DNA of 36,796 bases from Branchiostoma floridae (lineage: Eukaryota > Chordata > Leptocardii > Amphioxiformes > Branchiostomatidae): assembly GCF_000003815.2 (NCBI RefSeq), contig NC_049989.1, positions 17,777,668-17,814,463 of the forward strand, written 5' to 3'. The notes beneath the pieces were generated by a model, which was given only the letters and a program-made list of their open reading frames with translations, was not told the origin of the DNA and did no database searches. The position numbers and the translations under genes were made by a program. Below are positions 12,601-21,260 of this stretch, piece by piece. Numbering within the stretch: the first letter of the stretch is position 1; the number at the start of each line of letters is the position of its first letter.

Positions 12601-15600
12601 AGACAAACTCTGTCTTAAGAAGAGAACTAAGATTAAGATTAAACATGGTTTTGCACAAGATGAGTGTCATGTCTTGCCCACGGGTCATTCCAAATTCATT
12701 GAAAATGGCACTTACTGCTTCCTCTGCTTAGCATGCAGCATTTAATAGAAAGACTATACACATACGTACCTTATTTCCCACATAATAGTTATTCAATTGC
12801 ATATGATTTTGGAAATGGTCAGATGTTTCAGACAGTATCTGATGTCCTTCATCAGTGTCTTGACGAACATCAGGATTTACCAGTTTTCAAACCAAAATCA
12901 TGAATTGGTGTGTTGATAAGGTGAAGATAATTCTAAGATGATTCAGAAGAAAACCAGGTCATTACAAGGTTGTACGCTAATAAGTCGATTAGCTCAATGT
13001 TCTCTTGCAGGCGTGGGGGGGTGGGGGTGGTTGAGGGCAGGTCCCATAACCAATGGACTAGCCACTACCGTAGCAGCTTATGTGCCCCAAGGGCTATAGA
13101 AATGCAGAGGGATGTGGGAAGGATTTTAAGTTGACTTGTATTTGTCAGGTGCGGAACATGAAGTGCATGGCGGTGCTGGTGAAGGCAGTGTCTGGCAGGC
13201 GGAAGCTGTACAGCGTACACAGGCCCAATACTGGGCAACAGATGAAGAACGAACCTCTGGACAACATCAAGAAAAAGTACAAGAAGGTAAGAGTTTTTTA
13301 AGACTGCACAGTAGCAAAATTCTTTATTCACAGCCACATGTTACAAGGGAGGTCATTGTAAGAGCAAGGGACCAATTCCTGGCCTAAGCACTTAGGAGGT
13401 CCCTGTACGTGTATAGCCCCAGCAGAGATGTCAAACCTAGGACTGAACTGGGTCTCCCATGTCAGAACCAGGAGCTGAATTGAGAGGCTGTTACCAGCAT
13501 CCTCCTACGCAGGGACATCCAACAGCCAAACTGCCTGTCTGGATGTGCCCTGCTCTTTCAACCACCACCCTTAGTTCCTAACCGCCCTGCTTATAAATAT
13601 TAATGAGGTTACCCTTATACATGCGGGACAGCTTTTGAAAACAGAAAGCTTATTCTCTGATTGGCTGACAGCTGGTTTAGGGGGGACGTCCACAGGAACT
13701 AAGGGTGACGGTTGAAAGAGCAGGGCGCATCCAGACAGGCAGTTTGGCTGTTGGATGTCCCTGCATAGGAGGATGGTTACCAGCTGAGCTGCTAGTTCCA
13801 ATGAAGGTTGGTAACTGTGGGATCTGGTTCTATCCTGGGTAGGGCATCTTGGTTGGGGCTGCACCTGTCTTTTTGAAGGGACAAAAAATGGGGGTCCTGT
13901 TTTTTAGATGCCTGGAGCATGTTAAAAGGGAAGGGCTAGCAACCCCTCCCTGTAAGAATATGCCCTGATAAAGAAACAGCAAGGGAACTTGCTGACCTAC
14001 GCTCGTACGTGTTACTAGGAATTACGAGTGTCTGAACGAACAAACAATCATTTTATAACAGCCAATTTCAGAACCGTTTTATAACATTGAGCAACAGTCT
14101 TAAGCCATTGATAGAAAAGTTTGAGAAAGCAATGCTAGACAGGCTTTATGGAGTAATACATGTATTTGTACTTACTTAGTTCTGACCGTACATTGATATG
14201 TAGGTATTAGATATAATAATGAAAAACAAAATTTAAATTTTCTTTTCTAATTGTCCTTAGGTGACTCCTGATGAAGCAGAGCCACACTGGGTGTCTCAGT
14301 ACAACTCCTCCTTGGCGCAGTGTAGTCATGCCTACTGGTGAGTATCCTTCAATCAACCAACCAATTAACCAACCAAACAATGTAAATGGGTAATTGATAT
14401 TGATCAGCATAGCCAGTGATGGCAAAGAATGTAGAGAAGTTGACAATTAAATTTTGACCTTTGATACAGCGCACAACTTTTCTAAAAAGTATGATGAATG
14501 AACAAATGAAAGACCTTTATTGTATGTTTATGCCCTTACAAAGTGAGTACAGGTTAAAGTGATAAAGCAGAAGCATAATTACAGTGAATAGATATAAGAA
14601 TGTGCTATCTTACTATTACTAATCTACAATGATTAATGTACAATAGTATGTACAGGTTCACTTCTAAAGAGAGCTGTAAATGTATGCTGTGCTACATGTA
14701 TTTATCATAATTATAATAGCTGGAATGGGTACATATTTGAGCAATAAAAAATCCATTTTTCAGGAGGGGAAACTGCAAGCGAGTGTCCTTAGGTCTGTCC
14801 TGTGAGATCGGGTTACGACGGAGAACCTACCATGTCCTGTCTGGGTCAGTGCTTCAGGTAAGAACAGAGTTACTATCAAGTGCAAGTCATTCAACCAGTG
14901 CAAGAGCAGCTCATCTGTTAATCTGGTTCAACTGCTTTGAGATCACTTTTACTGTTGATAAACAATATCAGGTTCTATCATAAGACATACAGGGAACAGT
15001 GTTCCATTTAATTCTTCAGCTCAGTCTTTGAAATAGAACATTCCTTAAAGAGTAAAATGTCCTTTACACATTGTCTAAACTTGGCAAGAAGACTACTCAG
15101 GGGACAAATAAAATCTGGTCTACATGTATGTGGACGGGTGGTTGCTATAATCAGGCTTTTTAATGCTTGTGCTGATAATAGAATCATAAAAAAAGTGACC
15201 ACCAAAACATGGTCACATTATTGGCCATGTGGTTGTTATGTAGATGCGGTACAGTTTGACTGCTTTATGCTTTCGTGTATATGCCACCAGCCATATGTTG
15301 AAGGTTATATGTAAGTACCCGGACTTATGACTGTTTTGCAGGTGTGGAGTAAAGTGGAGAGTGTTCTGGTGTCCATGCCAGGCAGTCAGTCCAAGATGCA
15401 GGTGGTCAGAATTAAGACACAACAGGGCAAGAAGGTGGTCGGTGAGTTCATTTTCACTGTCAAAAAATAGTCATAATAGCATATTTGAGAATCCTTGTTT
15501 TTTTGCATAGTACTTACCATACATTTCAAAATGTAAAATGTAGCAGATAATCCGTGATCACACAGTCAACTATGACTTGCTCCTGACCACTCCACTGTAG

Positions 15601-16464
15601 GGGTGGGTACCGGTACAGAAAATTCAGGTCAAGGTCTGGTTCAGGTACAGAGGATCAGGTCCAGGTCCGGACCTGAACCTGGACCTGATTCAGTATGACT
15701 CATACCAATGGTCCGTTTCACTACAAAGAAATCTGTTTGGTGGAGTATTAGACTTACACTGGCGTCTTAACATCCTACAACGCTAACTGTACCTGTACGA
15801 TTGACTGTAAACCTTGGTAGAAATTACTATAAAATCTTCTCTACTTCACTCTTGTTATTTTCTTCCACCTGCAAGCACCAAAAAGTGTGAATGCCTGATC
15901 AAATAATTTGTTAATTTTCTAATAGGTCCAACATCAGGTCCACCTAATTTTTTCAGGTCCGGTTTTTCTGGACCGGTCCAATAAGAAAAGCGGTTTTGTA
16001 CTGGTACGCTGTACCGATACCCAGCCCTACTCCACTGACCAATGTTGGTACTGAGTTGGAAATATCCTGGTTAGACAATTTTTGAAGACTAGTAGGCAAC
16101 CTTGTCTACCAACTCCCAACCACAGATGACCTAAATTTGCTCGCGACTTATTCCAAACCATTGTCTGGAGAACGTCTGGAGGCCATGGACAGCTATGTGT
16201 GATGGGCTTATAAGTGAATCATTTCATTCCCTGCATTTAGTATGCATTCTATTCCCAGCATAGTACACCTTCTGTATACAGACTTTTGAAAACAAAGTTT
16301 TTTCTCTTTTCCTAACAGGGACCCTGATTCCAGGCAACTGCATCCCCGCTCTAGTCAACGTCTTGTCTCAGAACGGCCCCACCCCCACCCTGGGGCAGCC
16401 CACTACCACCCAGGGGCAGCCCACCACCACGGTGGGGAGTCTGATGAGACCCATCGTCCTATAG
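511..16464 (+). CDS. SBNO1: Strawberry notch homolog, helicase-like nuclear regulator (5'-partial, 21 exons)
   Basis: Strawberry notch proteins are nuclear DExD/H-helicase-like regulators acting in Notch and other transcriptional pathways. The visible exons are 511-664, 1076-1258, 1764-1861, 2477-2625, 3545-3751, 4195-4389, 5365-5516, 6685-6816, 7486-7621, 8576-8688, 9262-9333, 9828-9927, 10514-10588, 11195-11341, 11827-11921, 12354-12446, 13149-13286, 14261-14337, 14764-14857, 15342-15441 and 16319-16464. All junctions are GT-AG, phases agree, and together they give 884 codons plus TAG. Numbering from the first full codon, residues 1-145 hold the conserved stretch after the N-terminal ATPase lobe ([41 protein letters not shown]). 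Residues 195-330 are a low-complexity linker, and the second helicase lobe includes [11 protein letters not shown] (motif VI, 466-476). The rest matches the SBNO C-terminal domain ([14 protein letters not shown]). The Walker A/DEXH lobe lies left of the window. Family identity is very secure; SBNO1 versus SBNO2, or a pre-duplication ortholog, is not resolved. Confidence 0.95.
780..866. repeat. 25-bp inverted repeat hairpin in SBNO intron A
   Basis: AGCAAAAGGTCAAAGGTGCT at 780-799 (continuing to about 804) is matched by its reverse complement at 842-866 with one mismatch. The loop is about 37 bases and includes a third partial copy (cacctttaacctt). No target duplication is obvious. Confidence 0.8.
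2163..2209. repeat. 10-bp inverted repeat (CCTGGCACGG / CCGTGCCAGG)
   Basis: A short hairpin with a G/C-rich loop directly precedes the decayed copy of SBNO exon D. It may mark the breakpoint of the duplication. Confidence 0.6.
2214..2298 (+). pseudogene. Decayed duplicate of SBNO exon D
   Basis: The stretch following 'ccaggcag' aligns along its length with exon D (2477 onward). Shared features are the atagagaagc-like block, the ttccc-ggaccgcag-cg-ctg block, and gacatctt-ggtctg-acttca. Read in the exon D frame it gives a recognisable [16 protein letters not shown], then an in-frame TAG and a lost base. No donor follows at the equivalent position. It is a dead tandem exon copy, or a poison exon if ever spliced in. 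Confidence 0.8.
2477..2625 (+). CDS. SBNO1: SBNO exon D (FPAPDRRRL segment, start of linker)
   Basis: The exon completes a split Lys codon and encodes [19 protein letters not shown] followed by a short Ser/Arg repeat (SRSSSRSSS) and a basic end. Both its body and its 3' boundary have duplicated copies in the flanking introns: a decayed copy at about 2214-2298 and extra donor copies at about 2715-2886. The donor chosen (agag|gttggt at 2626) keeps phase with the next exon. The two downstream donor copies would read into an in-frame TAA just after the real donor. Confidence 0.9.
2560..2889 (+). repeat. Triplicated exon D 3' end with its splice donor
   Basis: Units of about 127-134 bp repeat the end of exon D (gagaagaggaagagag|gt) together with the first intron bases (tggtttctcgtaatctgtat) and a TATATATATA tract. 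Donor GT positions are 2626 (real), 2760 and 2887. Copy 2 preserves tgggtagaagaggaagag with a stop in the exon frame. Confidence 0.85.
2900..3010 (+). mobile_element. tRNA-derived SINE-like fragment
   Basis: A perfect RNA polymerase III B-box (GGTTCGAATCC, 2935-2945) lies in sequence resembling a tRNA T-arm, preceded by A-box-like sequence. A related fragment lies at about 4440-4515. A functional tRNA is unlikely because no full cloverleaf can be drawn. Confidence 0.55.
3168..3455. mobile_element. Foldback MITE 'GTGCACC' family, copy 1
   Basis: The ends are agggctcgaaat and atttcgagccct, a 12-bp perfect terminal inverted repeat. The interior is rich in gtgcaccca motifs in both orientations. 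A second copy in inverse orientation is at 7168-7401. No transposase is encoded. Target duplication is unclear. Confidence 0.8.
3545..3751 (+). CDS. SBNO1: SBNO acidic linker exon
   Basis: The exon encodes a strongly acidic, serine-rich disordered stretch: short DSDSDSS-like runs, then DEDDFFSP and DEDDDFNPF. It corresponds to the acidic insert of vertebrate SBNO1, which also carries a DDDFNPF block. It looks like a casein kinase 2 substrate region, which is an inference. The next exon is strongly basic, so the linker carries paired opposite charges. It enters and leaves in phase 1. Confidence 0.92.
4195..4389 (+). CDS. SBNO1: SBNO basic linker exon
   Basis: The exon begins [20 protein letters not shown] and continues with Lys-rich and then Ser/Asn-rich sequence. 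The DPWL opening is conserved in SBNO1; the lysine run resembles a nuclear localisation signal. It ends in phase 1 (CTCCA|gtaagt) and must splice across the 12-copy acceptor array that follows. Confidence 0.9.
4440..4515 (+). mobile_element. tRNA-derived SINE-like fragment, second copy
   Basis: The phrase 'agggttgttgacctaaagat' and a degenerate B-box (gggtttaaatccc) match the fragment near 2905-2945. It is truncated and inactive. Confidence 0.5.
4670..5390 (+). repeat. Tandem array of 12 SBNO exon-G splice acceptors (58-bp unit)
   Basis: Copies of 'ag|cccctatgttcagcagta' begin at 4708, 4763, 4825, 4883, 4941, 4999, 5057, 5115, 5173, 5233, 5291 and 5365. The interval is exactly 58 bp through six successive steps (4825 to 5173). 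Each unit contains a pyrimidine-rich tract (ttgttttgctctgtctag), an AG acceptor and the first ~25 exon bases. Nearly identical central copies suggest recent expansion. Only the 5365 copy leads into an open exon; typical decoys encode [11 protein letters not shown] and then TGA. Confidence 0.95.
5365..5516 (+). CDS. SBNO1: SBNO exon G ([17 protein letters not shown]; real acceptor of the array)
   Basis: The exon encodes a helical segment ([20 protein letters not shown], then [18 protein letters not shown]) that is conserved in SBNO proteins. Its first ~25 bases and its acceptor are the last of twelve tandem copies starting near 4708. Only this copy continues into an open reading frame; most others meet TGA after about a dozen codons. 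The polypyrimidine tract of this last acceptor is the best of the set (tttttttt before ctctatctag). Confidence 0.93.
5766..6250. repeat. Minisatellite, ~16-bp unit (acataggggtgtcgga)
   Basis: About 25 imperfect copies of an acataggggtgtcgga-like unit fill this part of the intron after SBNO exon G. The open frames seen here on the minus strand are artefacts of the repeat. Confidence 0.9.
6277..6651. mobile_element. MITE family B, copy 1 (7-bp TSD TAACTTC)
   Basis: The element starts cattctcctatgcag and ends gttaggaggatgc, flanked by TAACTTC on both sides (6270-6276 and 6652-6658). It shares internal sequence with copies at 13498-13776 and 26245-26518 (ttaatgagcttacccttata; ctctgattgg-tgacagctgg). 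It is the longest and most diverged copy, perhaps with an internal rearrangement. Confidence 0.85.
6685..6816 (+). CDS. SBNO1: SBNO exon H ([11 protein letters not shown])
   Basis: This 44-codon phase-0 exon encodes [20 protein letters not shown] and ends KQRFMDGEK, both hallmark SBNO blocks. It begins 26 bp after the target-site duplication of a MITE (6277-6651), so its branch point and polypyrimidine region lie in or next to transposon-derived sequence. Confidence 0.92.
7168..7401. mobile_element. Foldback MITE 'GTGCACC' family, copy 2 (inverted)
   Basis: This is the same element as 3168-3455 in opposite orientation and about 50 bp shorter. It has identical agggctcgaaat and atttcgagccct termini. 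Confidence 0.8.
7486..8688 (+). CDS. SBNO1: SBNO helicase-C exons I and J (motifs V and VI)
   Basis: Exon I (7486-7621) encodes [19 protein letters not shown], the motif V-like block. With the split Gly codon joined to exon J (8576-8688) it forms [11 protein letters not shown], the Q-x-x-G-R-x-x-R motif VI that contacts ATP in superfamily 2 helicases. The key Gln and both Arg residues are present, so the ATPase fold looks intact. The 954-bp intron between them holds a palindromic MITE and a LINE tail. Confidence 0.94.
7674..7893. mobile_element. Palindromic MITE 'TAACGCTAGTTCACC', copy 1
   Basis: The full-length but diverged copy starts taacgttcgttcacctttat and ends agtgacctagcatta. The two halves are inverted copies of each other. 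It lies 52 bp into the intron after SBNO exon I. Confidence 0.85.
8050..8341 (+). mobile_element. Truncated LINE 3' end (CR1/L2-like)
   Basis: The last codons of an ORF ([15 protein letters not shown] then TGA near 8118) are followed by a UTR containing gggcacgcctggaaagcagt. It ends with taccctgtataaagaaat and an (AAAT)n tail, the typical 3' end of CR1/L2-type non-LTR retrotransposons. It is a dead, 5'-truncated copy. Confidence 0.65.
8734..8934. mobile_element. MITE with TTACG-rich interior
   Basis: Imperfect terminal inverted repeats (gagggtctgcatg and gcatacagaccctc) bound a 201-bp element. It has at least six ATTACG/TTACG motifs in its interior and no coding capacity. Confidence 0.75.
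8945..9175. mobile_element. Degraded 'TACTGTAAAT' MITE-like repeat
   Basis: The phrases ctgtaaattcatctattttc, caatggaaaag, aaaataaagccattacat and gaagatttacagt recur in similar order at about 10990-11175, 20570-20720 and partly 3805-3915. This indicates a dispersed low-identity family. Confidence 0.55.
10012..10370. repeat. GT-rich microsatellites flanking a MITE
   Basis: (GT)n and gtgtgtgttt tracts at about 10012-10060 and 10296-10370 flank the palindromic MITE at 10068-10292. No other function is evident. Confidence 0.8.
10068..10292. mobile_element. Palindromic MITE 'TAACGCTAGTTCACC', copy 2
   Basis: Both arms are present: aattcacctttatccaaagg on the left and cggataaaggtaaaccagcc on the right. 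It lies 140 bp downstream of SBNO exon L, the one full copy that is not close to a donor. Confidence 0.85.
10746..10760 (+). repeat. G homopolymer (15 G)
   Basis: An uninterrupted run of 15 G lies in the intron after SBNO exon M, on the transcribed (coding) strand. It could form a G-quadruplex-like structure or be prone to length error. Confidence 0.9.
10985..11180. mobile_element. Degraded 'TACTGTAAAT' MITE-like repeat
   Basis: The element contains ctgtaaattcacatatttac, acattggaaatag, aaaataaaaccatcacaaac and caagatttacaag, in the same order as 8945-9175. It ends about 15 bp before the acceptor of SBNO exon N. Confidence 0.5.
11342..13148 (+). other. SBNO introns around exons O and P, nothing distinctive
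   Basis: Apart from exons 11827-11921 and 12354-12446, this AT-rich stretch shows no repeat or gene I can support. A phrase near 12820-12865 (tgtttcagacagtatctgat then gtccttcatcag) resembles sequence often found beside retroelement remnants, but this is weak. Confidence 0.5.
13498..13776. mobile_element. MITE family B, copy 2 (7-bp TSD TTACCAG)
   Basis: Long terminal inverted repeats of about 80 bp (catcctcctacgcagggaca matched by tgtccctgcataggaggatg) are flanked by TTACCAG at 13491-13497 and 13777-13783. The interior contains ctctgattggctgacagctg. It is non-autonomous, 279 bp, and lies in the intron after SBNO exon Q. Confidence 0.93.
14490..14580 (-). mobile_element. Possible LINE 3' tail (minus orientation)
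   Basis: The phrase gaatgaacaaatgaaagacc followed by tttattgtatgtttatgccc is typical of LINE 3' ends read on the other strand. Similar 'ctttattca' tails occur near 13318 and 20503. It is too short for firm assignment. Confidence 0.4.
15598..16029. mobile_element. hAT-like MITE (8-bp TSD CTCCACTG)
   Basis: The terminal inverted repeats are TAGGGGTGGGTACCGGTAC and GTACCGATACCCAGCCCTA. CTCCACTG flanks both sides (15590-15597 and 16030-16037). An 8-bp duplication with TAGGG-type ends fits the hAT superfamily. A nested palindrome (caggtccaggtccggacctg) lies near the left end. It has no transposase and measures 432 bp. Confidence 0.9.
16319..16464 (+). CDS. SBNO1: SBNO terminal exon
   Basis: The exon encodes [16 protein letters not shown], conserved in SBNO C termini. 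It ends in a short Pro/Thr/Gln repeat ([16 protein letters not shown]) and SLMRPIVL before TAG at 16462-16464. The tail repeat is a small tandem duplication (ggggcagcccaccacc) and is probably lineage specific. Confidence 0.92.
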
Positions 16465-17177
16465 ACACGCCAGAGCGTTTGCCCGAGACGGAGCGGTAGC
16501 TGCTTTCAGAGGGAACCCAGAGACTGTGCGCCCCACTGAAAGCATGTGTGGACATCTGAATCTGTAACCAGAGCAATAGTCTGCCAGGTTTAGTCCAATA
16601 AGGAGCTTCATGTTCCTTAATATGTATGCTCAAGGTCAAAGGTGAAGGCCCCTGACATGTAAACAGTTCTTGAATCAAGCATGTTCAGATGTATATGGCC
16701 TCTTTCAGTCCGTTTGCATAACGTTTTCAGGACAATGCACAAGTGTGTTTTGCCTATGTCACAGGGTCCTTTACCTTGGACCTGTGCATGAGCAGTCGGA
16801 TCCTTGAACAAGCTTATTGTCCTGAAGACACAATTAAGACTCATAGAGTGGCAGGACCACAGACCCCCAAACACACCTACCTGATTAGCATACTCACGAC
16901 CTGGAGAGTCAAAGTGTTAGGCAGGCTTGGGGAATAGGTTACCACTGATATTGTTCAGTTGTTCTAGTCATAGATGAATTAGCAGTATGCCAATTAATGA
17001 CGGAATGTTGAAAGCAGGTCTGTTGATGAGAAGATGCCCTTGTGTTTGGTATAAATGGTTGTAAAGTGTAATGGAAGAGAAAGTGTGTACTTAGGCATTC
17101 CATAGAGTATATCATTCTATTTTGAGAAAAGTAAGTCATGTGCAACAATAACTGTAAAGGCTGGCAAAGTGCTCACC

Positions 17178-17695
17178 TATTGCAGTGATTCCCCTACACT
17201 TGGCATGGTGGTATTACCAAAATGCTTTCTGAACAGGACTGAAAAGTCAATTGCAAGCCTAAGGTGTTTTGGCCTACAAAAGATGTTGTGTTTCCCATTA
17301 CGATCCTGAAAAAAATTTGGAGTCCTTTGGGCAGGGATTCCCCTTTTTTTCTTTTCATTTTTAAATTTCAGTTTAACAAATACAACTTAACAATGTGTAA
17401 AGGAAATGCAGACTGCTATTTTAACAAACATCAACTCTTCAAAGCTTTAAACTGTAGACAGAGTTGGAATTTCATCTCTTAAACATCTGATAAAAAATTG
17501 TATCCTTACCACTTACCACTGGTTGACACAAAAAGGGGTAGGGTCTTGCGAGTCAGGTAACACAACAGTCTTTTTCCTAGGCTTACCCGCCATGACTGAA
17601 AAGCAGAAAACTTATTAAAGATAGTCTGACAGGAAAGCTACCGATTTGGCCTGGACTACCATGCCAATCAAGAGAATAGGGGAATCACTGCAATG
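17178..17695. mobile_element. Inverted-repeat-bounded element
   Basis: The left end ttgcagtgattccccta is the reverse complement of the right end taggggaatcactgcaa. Further patchy matches lie inside (ttggcatggt). The 518-bp interior has no transposase. Target duplication is not clear. Confidence 0.7.
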
Positions 17696-17844
17696 TCTTT
17701 ATTTGCAATATGAAGCGCTAATGCTAGCATCATGCTGAAGTAAGATTGTACAGTGACTGTAAGAGAAGAAGTGTTTGTTATAGATTGTAAGACAAAGTAA
17801 AATTGCAATTTTCCACATGAAGGGGATGCAACTTCTTTGCGACA

Positions 17845-17942
17845 CTGCGCATAAGGGTAAGAGTAACGACATCACGCATAAGGGTAAGAGTAACGACATT
17901 GCGCATAAGGGTAAGAGTAACGACATTGCGCATAAGGGTTAA
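17845..17942. repeat. 27-bp tandem repeat (cgcataagggtaagagtaac), ~4 copies
   Basis: Near-identical units begin at about 17848, 17875, 17902 and 17929. The antisense repetitive frame (LLLPLC repeats) is an artefact of the repeat. Confidence 0.92.
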
Positions 17943-17999
17943 ATAAATGTGGGCATCATATCTGGCTGTTTTGCTCTATCTGGATGTATTACATTTGAT

Positions 18000-19765
18000 A
18001 TGTCAGATAATCCTTTCAGCGCTATATAAGTTTGGACAGTCGTAAAGCCGTCGTCACACTCTTGATGACTTCAGCCAAATTTGGTGATTGCCAGAAGGTC
18101 GCAAAATTTCAAAATCGTTAGAGAGTCAAGCTTATTTTTGGTCCAAAAATCTACCCTGTTGCATTGGAAAGGGCTTGGTGAGCTATGAGCATCAGCCTAT
18201 CCAAAAAAAAAACAGTGCAGTGGTCAGGAAGACACTCTCCGTATTGGTTGAAAACATCAGAGCTTGCAGACTTGTTCAGCAAGCTTTTTCCCAGCTGTGT
18301 GACGCTTGCTTAGGGGCTGTCATTTAAATTCTGAAGTTGGCAAAGATCAGGTATTTAGCAACTAGCAATCTAAACCCTGAAGAGGCTTTATTAAGAGAGT
18401 ATCAAGTATTTAAGAATGTCTAGTGGTGTCATGCCGTTTTTTTTCTAACACTCTCAAAGTATGCCTGACAACATGAGCTGGATGAAAAACAGTTCCTGGA
18501 CAGTGTTAAGAAAAAGGCTTGACCATCAAAATGGCGTTTGTAATGTTGCAGCATAAACTTATTAAGAGTTGTAAAAAATGGATCAAAACAAGACGAACAA
18601 GAATCTTTATGGTAACGTTTTAGGAGATACATAATATGATAATAGCAGCCTGGGTGCCATCCTAGTTAGTTTACCTGGGCTCAAATACTCAACCTTAGCC
18701 AACTGTTGGTTAGGAGAGAGTATGGGAGCCCCAGTAAACCAGGTTATCGTTATGACAATAGGCTTTTGTTTCTGTATATTTCAGGGGGGATGTGTACAGG
18801 AGTCTCTCAGTGTAGATGTGGTTAGGAGGGCTTTATAATTGTTAGGGCCGCGTCAGAGAATGTCTCGAACAAACCGAGAGGGAGAGAACTAATATACCTA
18901 TAACTTATATAAGTCAGAAATGGCATACCGTTGGGGGAAAAGACTGTATTTGTAAAGCCTTATCATTTTTTGAACTTGAAAAGACAAATGTAGATCAACG
19001 AAAAGAGAATATATTGTTACAGAAGTGGTTGTCATCCATATTTGAAATTAGACAGTCAGCCTGTGTTATTGTCAGACAAACTGTATGACCATGGCACGAG
19101 TAAGTGTTATGTTTTCAACTGTTCCTACATTTTGAAACTTGATATTTGAGAACTTCTTGTTTCACTTTGGCCTCTGAGGTTGTCCCTGAGCAGTTGATGC
19201 TTGATGTTAGCGTTAGGATACCGTGATGAAGTTGGTTACATGAATATCTGATTTGCATATACGTGACTTGTACAGCCGGGAGTTAAGGCAAAACATGAAA
19301 TTCTTACCTACTTTGTCTTTCTCCAGATTTCTCTTACAATGAAAGCTTCATAGGTCTAACCATGACATGGACTTGTTAGTATGCACATTACTTTTTTTCT
19401 TATCCCTCTTTTGTAAACTTAACTGTTCACATTAACGTTAGTAGTTGTTTAGCCTGTTATTCTTTCATATCATTGTTGTTTGGTTCTTTTCTTGCCACTA
19501 TGAAATAACGTTTGTTTGGTACAAGCTACCACACTTGTTGTCTTTTTTATTGTTTCACTAAACAGATACTTTTTTTTTTTAATTCCTGGACATTGTGACA
19601 TTATGGGTATGTTTTGGTTGAAGAACACAAATTTTCTGTATTATGAAGTGTACAGCAGGATATATGGAGAGTTTACTATGAGGTAGAAATAAGTTCAATT
19701 GCTGTACAGCAGGAAGAATAAATGATAATGGCAACAGTTGGTGTCTTTTGACTTATTTTTGGTAC
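18000..19765. other. Intergenic, nothing recognised
   Basis: AT-rich unique-looking DNA. Short frames (for example 18088-18327) lack recognisable protein features or splice context. An AATAAA occurs near 19718. Confidence 0.5.
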
Positions 19766-19770
19766 TGATT

Positions 19771-20117
19771 ACAGTCAAACCTGTACTGGTGACCCCTTCT
19801 ATACATACAATGTATACATGCCAATTGGCCATTGATATACAGTCAAATCTGCACAAGTGACCACCTCAATCTGCATAAGGACCACCTGACCATTGATGCA
19901 CGGTCAAACCTGTGCTAGTGACCCCCTCTACATGTATATAAGGACTGCTTGGCCATTGATTAACACAAACTGTAAAAGTGACCACATCTACAGAAGGGCC
20001 ACCTGGCCATTGTGACCACTATTTTGGTCGCCCCTTAAAATTTTCCAAATTTATAGTAACCACATGTCCCGCCCAATAGACCAGATTTATTGGTAATAGT
20101 GCAGTTTTGACTCTACT
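19771..20117. repeat. Tandem ~62-bp repeat (acagtcaaacctg...gtgacc) with inverted end
   Basis: Units begin at about 19771, 19839, 19900 and 19963, each containing cagtcaaacctgt-like and gtgaccac-like phrases and ending ggccattgat. The last part ends gtgcagttttgactctac, an inverted match of the start. The array therefore looks like a transposon with an internal tandem expansion. Confidence 0.7.
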
Positions 20118-20498
20118 AGGAAACTTAAAGACACCTGAGTTGTCTCAAATGGACCTTTTGTGCATTTCAGTCACAAACGTGATGCAACGTACAGATGGAT
20201 ATGTTTGATCTGACAAAGTTGGCAAGTGCAAGACGGAAAATTGACAAGTTGTATTAGTTTGTAAGCTCAGTGGTTTAGTGTTTGACTCTTTCCCTCCTCA
20301 GTAAATGGTGTAATCCATGTAGGGTCAAAGGTGAAAGTTCATGTTGACCAGCTGTCCAAAGAACAACATGATCAGGAGAGAGGTAACATTTAACAGTAAC
20401 AGGTCATGCAGGTGAGCACACATTTGTATGATGGTTTGTAGAAATGACAAAGGTCAAATAAGAGCTCACAAAATATCCTGAGACTCTTTCTATCAATC

Positions 20499-20740
20499 AA
20501 TCAATAACCTTTATTCAAACTCAAAAAAATTCATTTATCTTGCTCAGACTTTAGGACTCCGGGGGAAAGACTGAGGTTTACACGATTCTTTATGCTCACG
20601 TTTGAAACAATTCTGTAGTGCAGTAATATTTAATAGTAAAATAAAGCTAGTAAGACGTCATGACAAAAAGCAGCGAAAAAGAAACCTGGCAACCACAGAC
20701 ATTTCAAGATTCACAGTAGTAATTTACTAAATGTAGATAA
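20499..20740. mobile_element. LINE-tail-like and 'ACTGTAAAT'-type MITE remnants
   Basis: At 20499 tcaatcaataacctttattc resembles a LINE 3' tail in minus orientation. It is followed at 20570-20735 by the degraded dispersed repeat that includes gaaacaattctgtagtgcag and aagattcacagtagtaattt. Confidence 0.45.
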
Positions 20741-21139
20741 AATCACTGTGGATCCAAGGAGGCTTTATAGACCTCCTTGGTGGGTCAAAGTTGCTTTGCA
20801 GTATTCTTTTTTATGTGTAGAACTTTAATACAGTGGACTTGAAGAAAAAATGAGTTTAAATTCTGACTGTGTTGCTCACCCGACGTACACATCACTGGCA
20901 AGGGTTGCAGTCCTTAGGACGGGATGTGCTCCGCTGTAATTTTATTGTCACAAAAGTACTGGCCTGGGGAATAATTCCCCTAATAATTCCCCTCTCACAA
21001 CGAACCTGTAAACACAGTACATAGCATCTGACTTCTCTGTCATATGCTCAACAGTTCATTGAGTTCAGCTGAGCTTCAGATTTGAACTCAGGGTTCAAAA
21101 TCACTTTCACTTCTCTCCTTTGGAGATTCTCCCGTCAGG

Positions 21140-21260
21140 ATGTGGTTGTACCTCCTGTGCGGCGCCACCTTGCTGATAGCGTATGTACTGCACACACTGC
21201 TGACCACTTCTGGCAGCAGCTATGGAGGCAACAGTCTGGAGGCTTTCATAAGTCAGGAAG
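21140..21260 (+). CDS. Diflavin reductase exon 1 (start codon and membrane anchor)
   Basis: The start MWLYLLCGATLLIAYVLHTL is a single hydrophobic segment at the very N terminus, as in ER-anchored P450 reductases. The ATG has A at -3. Upstream 'cccgtcag' could be an acceptor, so a non-coding 5' exon may exist. No promoter is claimed. Confidence 0.8.

Larger units (their letters stand above)
16465..18000 (+). other. SBNO 3' UTR and downstream region
   Basis: No further coding exon follows the stop. The 3' UTR extends an unknown distance. The clearest canonical AATAAA I see downstream on the plus strand is in ttaaataaatgtggg near 17940, just after the 27-bp repeats. The region includes a 518-bp inverted-repeat element (17178-17695). 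Confidence 0.5.

Noticed and set aside
17699-17926. Minus-strand frame with LLLPLC repeats
   Set aside because: It is generated by the 27-bp tandem repeat, not a protein.
17845-17942. Interstitial telomere-like GGGTAA
   Set aside because: The unit is 27 bp with GGGTAA only once per unit; it is not a TTAGGG array.
18088-18327. Intergenic 79-codon frame
   Set aside because: No recognisable domain, no conserved motif, and no flanking exons in phase.
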